This document shows, one piece after another, positions 56,694 to 64,000 of a stretch of 64,000 nucleotides of DNA (positions are counted from its first letter, which is position 1; each line of letters opens with the position of its first letter). Both the position numbers and the translations under genes were made by a program. The notes under the pieces are model-generated. The model had not been told where the DNA came from and made no database searches. It was given only the letters and a program-made list of their open reading frames with translations. The stretch is taken from contig JAOULW010000002.1 in the NCBI GenBank assembly GCA_029881805.1, positions 1 through 64,000 of the forward strand, written 5' to 3'. This DNA is from Candidatus Bathyarchaeota archaeon (lineage in GTDB: Archaea; Thermoproteota; Bathyarchaeia; Bathyarchaeales; Bathycorpusculaceae).

Positions 56694-57397
56694 TTCTTCA
56701 CCGGCTTACGAGCTATGCAAAATTCTTCTTGACTTTTCAACGGGCTACAACTCACAGAGAGAAAATAAGCCTCTTGATAGGTAATGTAGAGGATTAATGG
56801 AACGTAGCCATTTTTCGCTATTTTATCGATGGTTTTTCTAGAGATTCTGCAATTGTTTCCAAACTTGACATCCACAGCATAGGCTTCCCCGTTCTTGAAG
56901 GCGAGAATGTCATAGCCAGCGTGGACTCCGATCGAATTTAAGTTCTCAATTATGCTGAATCCGTTGTCCCTCAATACTTTTTCAGCAATTTTCTCTCCAA
57001 CATTTCCTAGAATTGTTCCCGTCCTGAGCCTAGGAGTCTTTAATACTCCGATTTTTCTTAGCGTTCTAGCCTTGCTACACAACCCAACCAAGTTTCTTCC
57101 AAGCTTCTTAGCGATGAAACTGGGCCTATATCCCTTTTCATACATTTCCACAAGGAGTTTTTCTTCCTCCTCTGTCCATTTTCTGCCCTTGAACCAAGGC
57201 TGCAGAGCCCTATCAGAACGAAGCCTATAGAGAAAGTATGGATCCTTCTTTAAACCAAGCTTCATTCCCCAGTGCTCAATTGTCCCCACATGAACACAGT
57301 ATTTCCTAGCGAGCTCTAGGTTAGAAGTCACAGGATACAGTTCAACAAACCCTTTCCTCTGTTCCTCCGAAAGTCTATTCCAAACCCACCTAGCCAT
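56690..57397 (-). CDS. HTH protein with PD-(D/E)XK nuclease domain
   Basis: 235 residues. N-terminal HTH/SANT-like units (about 15-110; KWTEEEEKLLVEMYEKGYRPSFIAKKLG) are followed by a nuclease core: GNVGEKIAEKVLRDNGF, then GYDILAFKNGEAYAVDVKFG (D and the D/E-x-K). This resembles Holliday-junction-resolvase-like nucleases of mobile elements. It overlaps the neighbouring genes by 4 and 8 bp. Confidence 0.75.
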   Translation of the reverse strand: MARWVWNRLSEEQRKGFVELYPVTSNLELARKYCVHVGTIEHWGMKLGLKKDPYFLYRLRSDRALQPWFKGRKWTEEEEKLLVEMYEKGYRPSFIAKKLGRNLVGLCSKARTLRKIGVLKTPRLRTGTILGNVGEKIAEKVLRDNGFSIIENLNSIGVHAGYDILAFKNGEAYAVDVKFGNNCRISRKTIDKIAKNGYVPLILYITYQEAYFLSVSCSPLKSQEEFCIARKPVKK

Positions 57398-57821
57398 CTT
57401 TGTTCCTCCTTGGTCTACGACTTATGAAACGATTTTCTGAACCACTGAAGCTGTACTCGTAGGCTCCCAGCTCCAGCTTGCCCTCGCTTTTCTGCATAGC
57501 CTTCGCCAATTCTTCAGCGCCCTTGGTGTTAGCGAAGATCCAGCCAGCCTCGCCCTCTTTCGCAGGCTCCTTCGTCTTGTAAGTGGTCCAAGGCAAACCG
57601 TCAAGCTCGGCCAAGTCAATCTTAGGAACTTCCGCTTCAGGCTTCGCCTCAACTGAAAGCCACTGGTCCAAAATGCCTTCGAGACTCATCCTAATCGCTT
57701 GGACATCTTCGCTCTCAGCGGGCACTGCCTCAAGCTGATAGTAAACCTTGCTCCACTCGCCCTCAGGCCCGTCATGTGGTACGGACTTGCCCTTCCCAAC
57801 CACAATACGCTCAATCTTCAA
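57390..57821 (-). CDS. Hypothetical protein
   Basis: 143 residues, not recognised. N-terminal beta-strand segment (IERIVVGKGKSVPHDG ... WSKVYYQLEAVP), then a helical middle and an acidic/basic C-terminus. Tight spacing on both sides places it in the maintenance operon. Confidence 0.6.
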   Translation of the reverse strand: MKIERIVVGKGKSVPHDGPEGEWSKVYYQLEAVPAESEDVQAIRMSLEGILDQWLSVEAKPEAEVPKIDLAELDGLPWTTYKTKEPAKEGEAGWIFANTKGAEELAKAMQKSEGKLELGAYEYSFSGSENRFISRRPRRNKDG

Positions 57822-58722
57822 CCCCTTTCACCTCCACGGAGTTTTTCGCATTCAGCCTAAGCTCTTGAATAAGCGTCTTCATCTGCTCCGCCACAGCCTG
57901 CAAACCCTTAATCAAGCTCATGTGCTCCCGCATAGCCACACCAAAAGTTTTGAGAACATCTTTAACCTCAGCCATATCGCCTTGAAGACCCAGCATCCTC
58001 AAAGGCATAATCAAATACTCCTTGGCAAGCTCCGCATCAAAATAGTCAATCTCGCCAGCGCCCTCAGACTTGTCCATCTTCCCAACGTCGCTGCTGAGCT
58101 CCATAAAATCCGTGAACCAACGAGCCACTGGATCAGAAACAGCATAATGCGGCTTCCGAAGCAGCTTAGGAGCCCCAAGTTTCATACCAAACTTCTCTTC
58201 AAGAACCCGTGCCAAACGCAAACACTCAAGAATAGCCAACAAAGTGGCCTCATTAGGGTCCTCAGAAAGAATCTCATCAGCATGAACGATAACGTGCTTA
58301 GTGGTCTTCTCAACCGTTAAGCCACATTCACAACCCACAAGTTTAGTCCAGTTAGCCATTTGAACCCTATTCCAGTCAACAGCAGAACCAGAACTGTCCA
58401 AAACAGGGAACTTCAGACTATACGCATGAAGCCTAACGCCTTTAAAAGGCAAACTCTCACCCCCTGTGAGACTTTTTTTAACTGAATCAGCAAGCTTGTA
58501 ACCGGTCATGTTAGGCGTCTTCACTTCAAGCTTGATCCACCCCATTTTGAGCCATTTTTTGACGTGATAATGGAGAACTTGAGGAGAAAAACCCAGAATT
58601 CTCGCCACTTTGGAAGGGTAATTACCTGCGTCCAGTAGAAGCAGAGCCCGAACACTAGTATGCTTTAAAAATCGTTTTTTAACTGCTTTTTTAACTGAAT
58701 TTTTGACCGAGTTTTCATGCAT
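57811..58722 (-). CDS. Winged-helix regulator of the maintenance operon
   Basis: 303 residues; GGAGGTGT precedes the ATG. The N-terminus is very basic (KNSVKKAVKKRF), then a helix-turn-helix (SVRALLLLDAGNYPSKVARILGFSPQVLHYHVKKWLKMG). The remainder is an alpha-beta effector-like domain with a helical tail, no ligand motif recognised. Probably DNA-binding replication or transcription control protein of the element. Confidence 0.7.
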   Translation of the reverse strand: MHENSVKNSVKKAVKKRFLKHTSVRALLLLDAGNYPSKVARILGFSPQVLHYHVKKWLKMGWIKLEVKTPNMTGYKLADSVKKSLTGGESLPFKGVRLHAYSLKFPVLDSSGSAVDWNRVQMANWTKLVGCECGLTVEKTTKHVIVHADEILSEDPNEATLLAILECLRLARVLEEKFGMKLGAPKLLRKPHYAVSDPVARWFTDFMELSSDVGKMDKSEGAGEIDYFDAELAKEYLIMPLRMLGLQGDMAEVKDVLKTFGVAMREHMSLIKGLQAVAEQMKTLIQELRLNAKNSVEVKGVED

Positions 58723-58756
58723 AACTTTGACACCTCCAATGGAGCTAAAGAGGCTT

Positions 58757-58996
58757 CTACAGCTCTTCCTCCAGCCTCTTCGAAGCCCTCAGCTGAGCAC
58801 TCTTAAGGTCAAGCTCCGTAACCCTCTCCTGAAGACATCTGAGACCCTGCGCAAAAGCATCCCGCGTGCTATGAACTATGCCCCTCTCCTTAAGCTGAAG
58901 ATAAACCTCAGCAACCTCCCCACTCAAAGGAAAGTTAACCCAAACCCTACGAGGCTTACCCGGCTCCAACACTACCTTAGGCGTCACTACTTGCAC
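58757..58996 (-). CDS. Hypothetical small protein (RHH-like)
   Basis: 79 residues, GTG start after GGAGAG. RRVWVNFPLSGEVAEVYLQLKERGIVHSTRDAFAQGLRCL could be a ribbon-helix-helix variant, followed by a coiled coil. It overlaps the AbrB-like gene by 20 bp. Confidence 0.6.
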   Translation of the reverse strand: MQVVTPKVVLEPGKPRRVWVNFPLSGEVAEVYLQLKERGIVHSTRDAFAQGLRCLQERVTELDLKSAQLRASKRLEEEL

Positions 58997-59207
58997 CTCT
59001 CCCTTCTCGGGTCGACAACATCAGCTTCAAACCCTTCACAATCACCAGAACACTCTTTATCGCCGTCTTCAAGTCACACTGCCGAGGATAGACAACCGCT
59101 GCCTTAGCGTTTGGAACCAACAACCACTCGTAGCCTAAGATCTCTATGACTTCTTTAGGTATGTACGCCGTCCTCTGCTGATTCACCCGTATAACAAACT
59201 CAACCAT
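58977..59207 (-). CDS. AbrB-family DNA-binding protein
   Basis: 76 residues from the ATG at 59207; the frame extends upstream through the palindrome cluster but that part is unlikely to be coding. FVIRVNQQRTAYIPKEVIEILGYEWLLV is the swapped-hairpin fold. First gene of the maintenance operon and a candidate binder of the GGACA/TCC palindromes just upstream. Confidence 0.78.
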   Translation of the reverse strand: MVEFVIRVNQQRTAYIPKEVIEILGYEWLLVPNAKAAVVYPRQCDLKTAIKSVLVIVKGLKLMLSTREGRGASSDA

Positions 59208-59266
59208 CAAACCAGCCTCACTAGACAATCGCCATAAAACCACAAGAATTTTCTGCCCCTTGCAAT

Positions 59267-59351
59267 GGACACTATCCATTACGGAGGCTTCCAAAGGACA
59301 CTGTCCATTACAACAGCCTCCAATGGACAGTATCCGAAAACGGACATATCC
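59267..59351. promoter_or_regulatory. Four spaced GGACA-TCC palindromes between divergent genes
   Basis: GGACACTATCC (59267), GGACACTGTCC (59296), GGACAGTATCC (59325) and GGACATATCC (59342). The first three are 29 bp apart, close to three helical turns. They lie between the AbrB-led operon and the plus-strand wHTH gene. Operators for one of the two regulators, or iterons of a partition/replication site, are both possible. Confidence 0.75.
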
Positions 59352-59448
59352 AGACACCATTCACAAGAGAGGGTCTCCCTCTTAACCGCTAGACACATCC
59401 AGCATTTTAGTCCTCATCCAACAGCTAAAGTGAGAACATGATGACAAA

Positions 59449-59814
59449 ATGGCGAGGATCTCAGTCTTCAAAGGACGAGAAGCGAGATTCAACAAGGCCA
59501 TCTTCTGGGTCCTCGCCCAACAAGGTTCACTAACAATCTACGACATATGGCGAAAGCTGAGGACCCAAAGAGACTTCATATACATAGGCTATAACACAGT
59601 GAACCGAAGGGTCAGAGCCTTAGAAGAGTGTGGCTACGTCGAAAAAAGCGGAGAAAGAAAAACAAAAACAGGTTTTGCAGCTAGACTTTACCAGCTAACT
59701 GCCAGAGCTTACGTGGCCATATTACTGGATAAAATTAACCTAGATGACTTCATCGAGAAAGCGCCAGACACTAGCATACTCCATGTGATGGCAGCTTTCA
59801 TATTGCAATCATGA
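59449..59814 (+). CDS. Winged-helix protein
   Basis: 121 residues. FNKAIFWVLAQQGSLTIYDIWRKLR and YNTVNRRVRALEECGYVEKSG form the winged helix, with a helical C-terminus. It is divergent from the maintenance operon, with the palindrome cluster between. Last gene of the mobile region. Confidence 0.78.
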   Translation: MARISVFKGREARFNKAIFWVLAQQGSLTIYDIWRKLRTQRDFIYIGYNTVNRRVRALEECGYVEKSGERKTKTGFAARLYQLTARAYVAILLDKINLDDFIEKAPDTSILHVMAAFILQS

Positions 59815-59899
59815 GGCTTAATTGCTCCTATCGCGTATGCAGGCCCCTTGGCAATAGTTAAATAATATGCTTATGTCAATCTTTGAGGAGGAAGGCACT

Positions 59900-61018
59900 A
59901 TGTCTATAAGAATTGGTAGGCTCCTGGGCGTTCCATTAATACTTCACTACACGTTGATTCTTGGTGTTTTGCTCATTACATGGACTCTTACCGTGGGTTA
60001 CTTACCATCAGAGTATCCCGGGCTCGCTTCGGCGACATACTGGTTAATTGGTGCAATTGCAGCGATTGTGCTTTTTACATCGGTTTTGATTCATGAATTA
60101 GCACACTCATACATCGCTAAGAAAAGCGGCTTGCCGGTGAGGCGCATAGTTCTCTTCATTTTTGGCGGTGTATCTGAAATCGAAGAAGAGCCAAAGGAAG
60201 CCAACCTTGAATTCAAGATGGCTTTGGCTGGGCCTCTTACAAGTTTTGGCATTGCTCTAGTTCTGTGGTTGTTTCAATATGGAGCGTTAGCACTTAGGGC
60301 TAGTGTAGTGATTGTCGCGCCCTTAGAGTATGGGGCTTACATTAATGTGTTGTTAGGCGGCTTCAATCTGGTTCCAGCTTTTCCCCTTGACGGAGGGAGG
60401 ATTCTCAGGGCAGGGATTTGGCGTTGGAAGAAAGATCTTATAAAAGCGACTAGGATAGCGACTAGAGTCGGAGTTGTCTTTGCCTATTTGATGATTTTCG
60501 GCGGCTTTATGTTCCTCATCGGCGGAGTGTTCATCAGTGGCTTATGGTTCATTTTGATCGGATGGTTCCTGAAGAACGGGGCTGAATCGAGCTATAGACA
60601 GACCATTATCAGTGAGGCTTTGACAGGCGTTTCTATCCGCGAGATAATGACCCGTGATGTTCACACAGTGGATGCTGACACTTCGGTTAAAGATGTTGTG
60701 GAAACGCATTTTACACAGTACAAGCATGGTGGATTTCCAGTTGAAAAAGACTCAAGATTGCTCGGTCTTGTCACGCTTGAAGACATAAGGAAGATTCCCA
60801 GAGAAAAATGGCAAGAAACAAAGGTAGGTGATGTCATGACTCCCTGCGAGAAGCTGAAATGTGCGAGTCCAGATGAACTCGCAGTTGATGCTCTTATGAA
60901 AATGTCAAAACAAGAAATTGGGCGGCTTCCAGTTCAAGAAGATGGAAAACTGGTTGGAATCGTCACGCGCGGCGACATACTGCACACCATTCGAGTCAGA
61001 ACTGAATTAAAAGGTTAA
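59900..61018 (+). CDS. Site-2-type membrane metalloprotease (M50) with CBS pair
   Basis: 372 residues from the ATG at 59900 (GAGGAGGAA upstream; frame open to 59867). About six membrane helices; zinc motif HELAHS and the second ligand motif LVPAFPLDGGRI. The C-terminal half holds two CBS domains (REIMTRDVHTVDADTSVKDVV and GDVMTPCEKLKCASPDELAVDAL), which bind adenine nucleotides and regulate the protease. Host gene; marks the right end of the mobile region. Confidence 0.94.
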   Translation: MSIRIGRLLGVPLILHYTLILGVLLITWTLTVGYLPSEYPGLASATYWLIGAIAAIVLFTSVLIHELAHSYIAKKSGLPVRRIVLFIFGGVSEIEEEPKEANLEFKMALAGPLTSFGIALVLWLFQYGALALRASVVIVAPLEYGAYINVLLGGFNLVPAFPLDGGRILRAGIWRWKKDLIKATRIATRVGVVFAYLMIFGGFMFLIGGVFISGLWFILIGWFLKNGAESSYRQTIISEALTGVSIREIMTRDVHTVDADTSVKDVVETHFTQYKHGGFPVEKDSRLLGLVTLEDIRKIPREKWQETKVGDVMTPCEKLKCASPDELAVDALMKMSKQEIGRLPVQEDGKLVGIVTRGDILHTIRVRTELKG

Positions 61019-61096
61019 GCAACTATGGTAAATGTGAGCGCTTCTTGTCACTGTAATTGGTGCAAAACTTGATCGGAACGTTGTCCCTTATCAAGA

Positions 61097-61807
61097 ATGA
61101 GTCTGTTGTGGGCACAGATGATCTGCAAGCTCATTGTCTTCAGGCATGCTGAAACAACCGACAACGCTCGCATGATATTCTCAGGTTGGCGTGATCCACG
61201 ACTGACCCCCAAAGGGTTCTTGCAAGCGCAAGAAGTTGCAGAGCAACTCAGGGACGAAAAGATCAATTATGCCTTCACTTCCCATCTCAGCCGAGCTCGC
61301 ACAACCCTCGAGATTGTTCTGGAAGCTCATCCAGACGTTCCGGTCTTTGTGGACGATAGGCTTATTGAACGTTGCTACGGTCTACTTCAGGGAAAGAGCA
61401 AAAGGCGAATCGCAACGGAGAAGCCTGAATGGTTTGCCAAGGTTCATCGAGGCTATGATTTCCCTCCACCCGAAGGAGAGAGTCTGAGGATGGTTGAGAA
61501 CCGCACCCTACCTTTTCTGAACCAGCTCAAAGGGTGGCTTCGAGAGAACCCTGGAAACGTCGCCATCTCATGCCATGGTAACTCGATGCGCCCAATCCGC
61601 AGAGTCTTCGAGAACCTAAGCCTTAAACAGATGCTTCAGATCGAAAACCCCCAAGACAAGGCTATCGCATACGCGCTTCACTGTCACGAAGTCCGTCTTG
61701 AAGGACCAGGGACGAGAACCCATAAGTCTGATTGGCGAGGCATACTGATACCTAAACAGGTTAAACTGGCAACAGACACCCTAAACCCCTTAAAGAAATA
61801 CTACTAG
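61097..61807 (+). CDS. Histidine phosphatase (phosphoglycerate mutase-like)
   Basis: 236 residues. KLIVFRHAETTDN has the RH catalytic motif, SRARTTLEIV the second basic site, and ISCHGNSMRPIRRV the second His. Residues IERCYGLLQGKSK supply the acid. The 2,3-bisphosphoglycerate-dependent mutase branch is possible but substrate not certain. Alternative start at 61118. Host gene between the M50 protease and glucan phosphorylase. Confidence 0.85.
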   Translation: MSLLWAQMICKLIVFRHAETTDNARMIFSGWRDPRLTPKGFLQAQEVAEQLRDEKINYAFTSHLSRARTTLEIVLEAHPDVPVFVDDRLIERCYGLLQGKSKRRIATEKPEWFAKVHRGYDFPPPEGESLRMVENRTLPFLNQLKGWLRENPGNVAISCHGNSMRPIRRVFENLSLKQMLQIENPQDKAIAYALHCHEVRLEGPGTRTHKSDWRGILIPKQVKLATDTLNPLKKYY

Positions 61808-61825
61808 CCATAGAAGCAGGATTGC

Positions 61826-63511
61826 TCAGAAGTAAGCTTCGATAACATATCGACGCATCATTCTGTGACTGTTAAAGTGGTAGGCAATCTTTCCTATCGA
61901 GTTCTTCATCATCTTTATCCATTCATCTTTTCTTTTGTAAAACATGGGAACAATTATGTATTCTAACTTGTTGTAGAAGTCATCTAGTTCTCTCATGTGG
62001 CGCTCCGTCATCGACAAGTGCTCGTCTGAGTGTGGTCCTATTGCCCAGCCCGTTATGTTTTCTATCCAGCCTTCAATCCACCAGCCGTCTAGGACACTGA
62101 AGTTTATCACTCCATTGTGGGCTGCCTTCATCCCGCTTGTACCTGAGGCCTCTAGGGGTGGCAGAGGCGTATTTAACCAAACATCAACTCCTGAAACCAG
62201 TTTTGCCGCAAGATTCATGTCATAATTCGTTAAATAAACAATCTTGACCTCGTTTTTCAACTTCTCAATGTAGCCAAAGACCTGCTCAATCATTTTTTTC
62301 CCTGATTCATCTCGGGGATGGGCTTTTCCAGCAAAGATTACCTGGACATTGCCCCTACTATTTACTCTTTTTAGTTTTTCCAAGTCTGAGAACAGTAGGT
62401 TAGTCCTTTTGTATTCGGTGGCTCTTCGTGCAAATCCAAGAGTCAACGTATCATAGTCCATACCGATGTTCGTTACCTTATTAACGTAATCAATCAACAT
62501 CTTTTTTGATTCTCTATGTGCTTGCCAAATTTCTTCATCGGGAATTGTCTCCACCCTTACAAGTAAATCGGGCTCGTGCGCCCATCCTGGAAGATACTTG
62601 TCATATAATTTTTTGAAACTTGCGCAGGTCCACGTACATGAGTGAATGCCATTGGTAATTGCGTGAATTTCGTAGCCTGGAAACATTTCTCTAGAAAAGT
62701 CTCCATGTCTCTTGGCTACACCATTAACATAATTGCTTAAGTTGAGAGCAAGAAGCGTCATATTCAATCTATCTTGCCCACCTAAGTTCTTCAAAATGTC
62801 GAACGGGATAACTTCTCCCAAAATTTCTTGAATGATACCGTAGGAGAATTTGTCATGTCCTGCCTCAACAGGAGTGTGCGTAGTAAAAACACATAAATTT
62901 CTGACCTTGTCGATGTTCATTTCATGCTTTTTTAGCAATTCGAGGGCCAGGAAACTGGAATGTCCTTCATTCATGTGATATTTGCGGACATCAAGACCGA
63001 GTTTTTCCAGCATCCTCACGCCGCCAATTCCCAAAACAATCTCTTGCTTAATTCGGTATCCTTCATCGCCACCATACAAAAAGGAAGTAATCTCTCTGTC
63101 CTCAGGGCTGTTTCCTTCTACATCTGTGTCGAGAAAGTAGACATGAACAACCCCGCCCGTTTGGCTCTCAATGGTGTAGAGCCAAGCTTTAACATGAACA
63201 TCCCTTCCTTGAATTTGTACTTTAACCTCTGCAGGAAGTGGTTGCATGAAATCTGAAGGATTCCACGGATCTTGATGCTCTATTTGTCTTCCTTCACGGG
63301 TTAATTCTTGTCTGAAGTATCCTTTTTTGCTGGCTAGCGTAGCTCCTACTAAAGGAATGTTCAGATCCGCACTAGATTTTATGGTGTCGCCTGCAAGAAC
63401 TCCAAGTCCTCCGCTGTAGGTGTGGATGTTATTCGATAATGCAATTTCCATGGAGAAGTAGGCGACTTTTTGTTTCATCAAGCTTTCTTTTGATTTAATC
63501 AACTTTTTCAA
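61826..63511 (-). CDS. Alpha-glucan (glycogen/maltodextrin) phosphorylase
   Basis: 561 residues, the shorter archaeal/GlgP-like form. GGLGVLAGD near the N-terminus, HMNEGHSSFLALELL, FTTHTPVEAGHD, and the cofactor region ASGTSGMKAAHNGVINFSVLDGWW with the pyridoxal-phosphate Lys. It releases glucose-1-phosphate from alpha-1,4-glucan. Next to phosphofructokinase, so both serve sugar catabolism. An in-frame ATG at the KQKVAYF position is another possible start. Confidence 0.92.
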   Translation of the reverse strand: MKKLIKSKESLMKQKVAYFSMEIALSNNIHTYSGGLGVLAGDTIKSSADLNIPLVGATLASKKGYFRQELTREGRQIEHQDPWNPSDFMQPLPAEVKVQIQGRDVHVKAWLYTIESQTGGVVHVYFLDTDVEGNSPEDREITSFLYGGDEGYRIKQEIVLGIGGVRMLEKLGLDVRKYHMNEGHSSFLALELLKKHEMNIDKVRNLCVFTTHTPVEAGHDKFSYGIIQEILGEVIPFDILKNLGGQDRLNMTLLALNLSNYVNGVAKRHGDFSREMFPGYEIHAITNGIHSCTWTCASFKKLYDKYLPGWAHEPDLLVRVETIPDEEIWQAHRESKKMLIDYVNKVTNIGMDYDTLTLGFARRATEYKRTNLLFSDLEKLKRVNSRGNVQVIFAGKAHPRDESGKKMIEQVFGYIEKLKNEVKIVYLTNYDMNLAAKLVSGVDVWLNTPLPPLEASGTSGMKAAHNGVINFSVLDGWWIEGWIENITGWAIGPHSDEHLSMTERHMRELDDFYNKLEYIIVPMFYKRKDEWIKMMKNSIGKIAYHFNSHRMMRRYVIEAYF

Positions 63512-63515
63512 CCCT

Positions 63516-64000
63516 TTAAGACGATAGGATTTCAGCTAAGCGATAGAGATGTTGGTTCAAATCTTTCTTCTGTTTCCACGAATAGTCTAGGTCAACCCAC
63601 GTCAATTTTTGTCCTCTGATTCCAACCATTTTCTTCTTTGCGCCTTTTAAGAGGAGTTCTACAGCTAGTGCTCCAAATTGATTTGCGAGAATCCTACTGT
63701 GCGCTGTAGGTGGTCCTCCCCTCAACGCGTGGCCGAGGATTGTCAAGCGGACGTCGTAGCCTGTTCGCTTTCTTATTTCTTCAGCTATTAGAGAAGAATC
63801 TCCCACACCTTCAGCCATAACTATTATTTCTGAGGTTTTTCCTTTCTTCCGTCCTTGCTCAAGTTTTTTGCAGATGGATTCTACATCAAGTTTGATTTCT
63901 GGAACAAGGATAAATTCAGCTCCTTCAGCGAATCCCACAGCAAGGGCCAGAAAACCTCTTTTTCGCCCCATGACTTCAACGACGAATACTCGTTCATGAG
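63516..64000 (-). CDS. pfkA: 6-phosphofructokinase, family A (truncated by window edge)
   Basis: Only the C-terminal half is present; the frame stays open to the window end and reads ERVFVVEVMGRKRGFLAL, the PFK segment with MGR. Further motifs are GFAEGAEFILVPE, IIVMAEGVGD (AEG), and LGHALRGGPPTAHSRILANQFGALAVELL (RGG). It phosphorylates fructose-6-phosphate with ATP or PPi. It lies 4 bp upstream of the phosphorylase gene, so the two form an operon. Confidence 0.9.
   Translation of the reverse strand, partial: HERVFVVEVMGRKRGFLALAVGFAEGAEFILVPEIKLDVESICKKLEQGRKKGKTSEIIVMAEGVGDSSLIAEEIRKRTGYDVRLTILGHALRGGPPTAHSRILANQFGALAVELLLKGAKKKMVGIRGQKLTWVDLDYSWKQKKDLNQHLYRLAEILSS

Larger units (their letters stand above)
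12522..59840. mobile_element. Large mosaic virus/plasmid-like region (boundaries inferred)
   Basis: About 47 kb between tRNA-Leu and host housekeeping genes. It carries replication (PCNA/GINS fusion, Orc1/Cdc6), partition (ParB), a HerA-like ATPase, many small DNA-binding regulators, presumed structural operons, toxin-antitoxin, OLD and restriction-type genes. Seven shared operator sites link 14.3-36.3 kb. No integrase and no flanking direct repeat were found, so both ends are estimates and it could be two or more elements in tandem, with a cargo cassette at 27.8-31.9 kb. Confidence 0.6.

Noticed and set aside
12437-59840. tRNA-Leu as att site of the 47-kb region
   Set aside because: No second copy of the tRNA-Leu 3' end was found near 59.8 kb and no integrase is present, so this is left as a possibility only.

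Overview
This is archaeal DNA. It has TATA-type promoters, frequent GTG/TTG starts, Orc1/Cdc6, RadA, GINS-type and PCNA-type sequences, an SSV-type integrase split across a tRNA gene, and secreted proteins with NosD-like, CARDB and dockerin-like segments. The protein repertoire suits an uncultivated TACK-type archaeon such as a Bathyarchaeia relative, but that placement is inference. No lineage-defining rRNA is in the window.

Layout. (1) 1-244 is host DNA ending in tRNA-Thr(GGU). (2) About 203-11360 is an integrated element of 11,116 bp between two 42-bp copies of the 5' half of that tRNA. Its integrase is split into intN (left end) and intC (right end). It is AT-rich and carries a NERD-like nuclease/ADP-ribosyltransferase operon, an HNH protein, a two-gene pair called A/B here (B is a PD-(D/E)XK protein), and three secreted or surface proteins, two of them with dockerin-like segments. 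(3) 11361-12521 is a short host stretch with a stand-alone Lrp/AsnC ligand domain and tRNA-Leu(UAG). (4) About 12522-59840 is a large mosaic mobile region (virus- or plasmid-like; exact ends not resolved). It includes a replication operon whose product fuses a PCNA-like clamp, three winged helices and a GINS B-like domain; presumed structural operons; a caspase/gingipain-like protease; a DNA methyltransferase; a cargo cassette for an ABC-2 exporter with an HxlR regulator; a second presumed structural operon with a glycosyltransferase; an AbiE-type toxin-antitoxin; Orc1/Cdc6; an OLD nuclease; a RadA fragment; an Eco57I-type methyltransferase plus PLD-helicase; a second A/B pair; and a maintenance operon with ParB, a HerA-like ATPase, a nuclease and AbrB. 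(5) 59841-64000 is host housekeeping: a site-2 protease, a histidine phosphatase, alpha-glucan phosphorylase and 6-phosphofructokinase.

How it fits together. Seven near-identical operator sequences (consensus ATGGATACATNNRTGGTRA) sit at transcription-unit starts between 14.3 and 36.3 kb. They tie the replication, structural and methyltransferase parts into one regulon, probably under one of the element's own ribbon-helix-helix or AbrB proteins. The exporter cassette in the middle has a separate control system: a perfect 46-bp inverted repeat at both of its promoters.

Most novel candidates: the A/B two-gene system, present twice (in each mobile region, the second time facing a methyltransferase-helicase pair), and the PCNA/winged-helix/GINS fusion. 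All functional statements are read from sequence motifs by eye; no database search was run.
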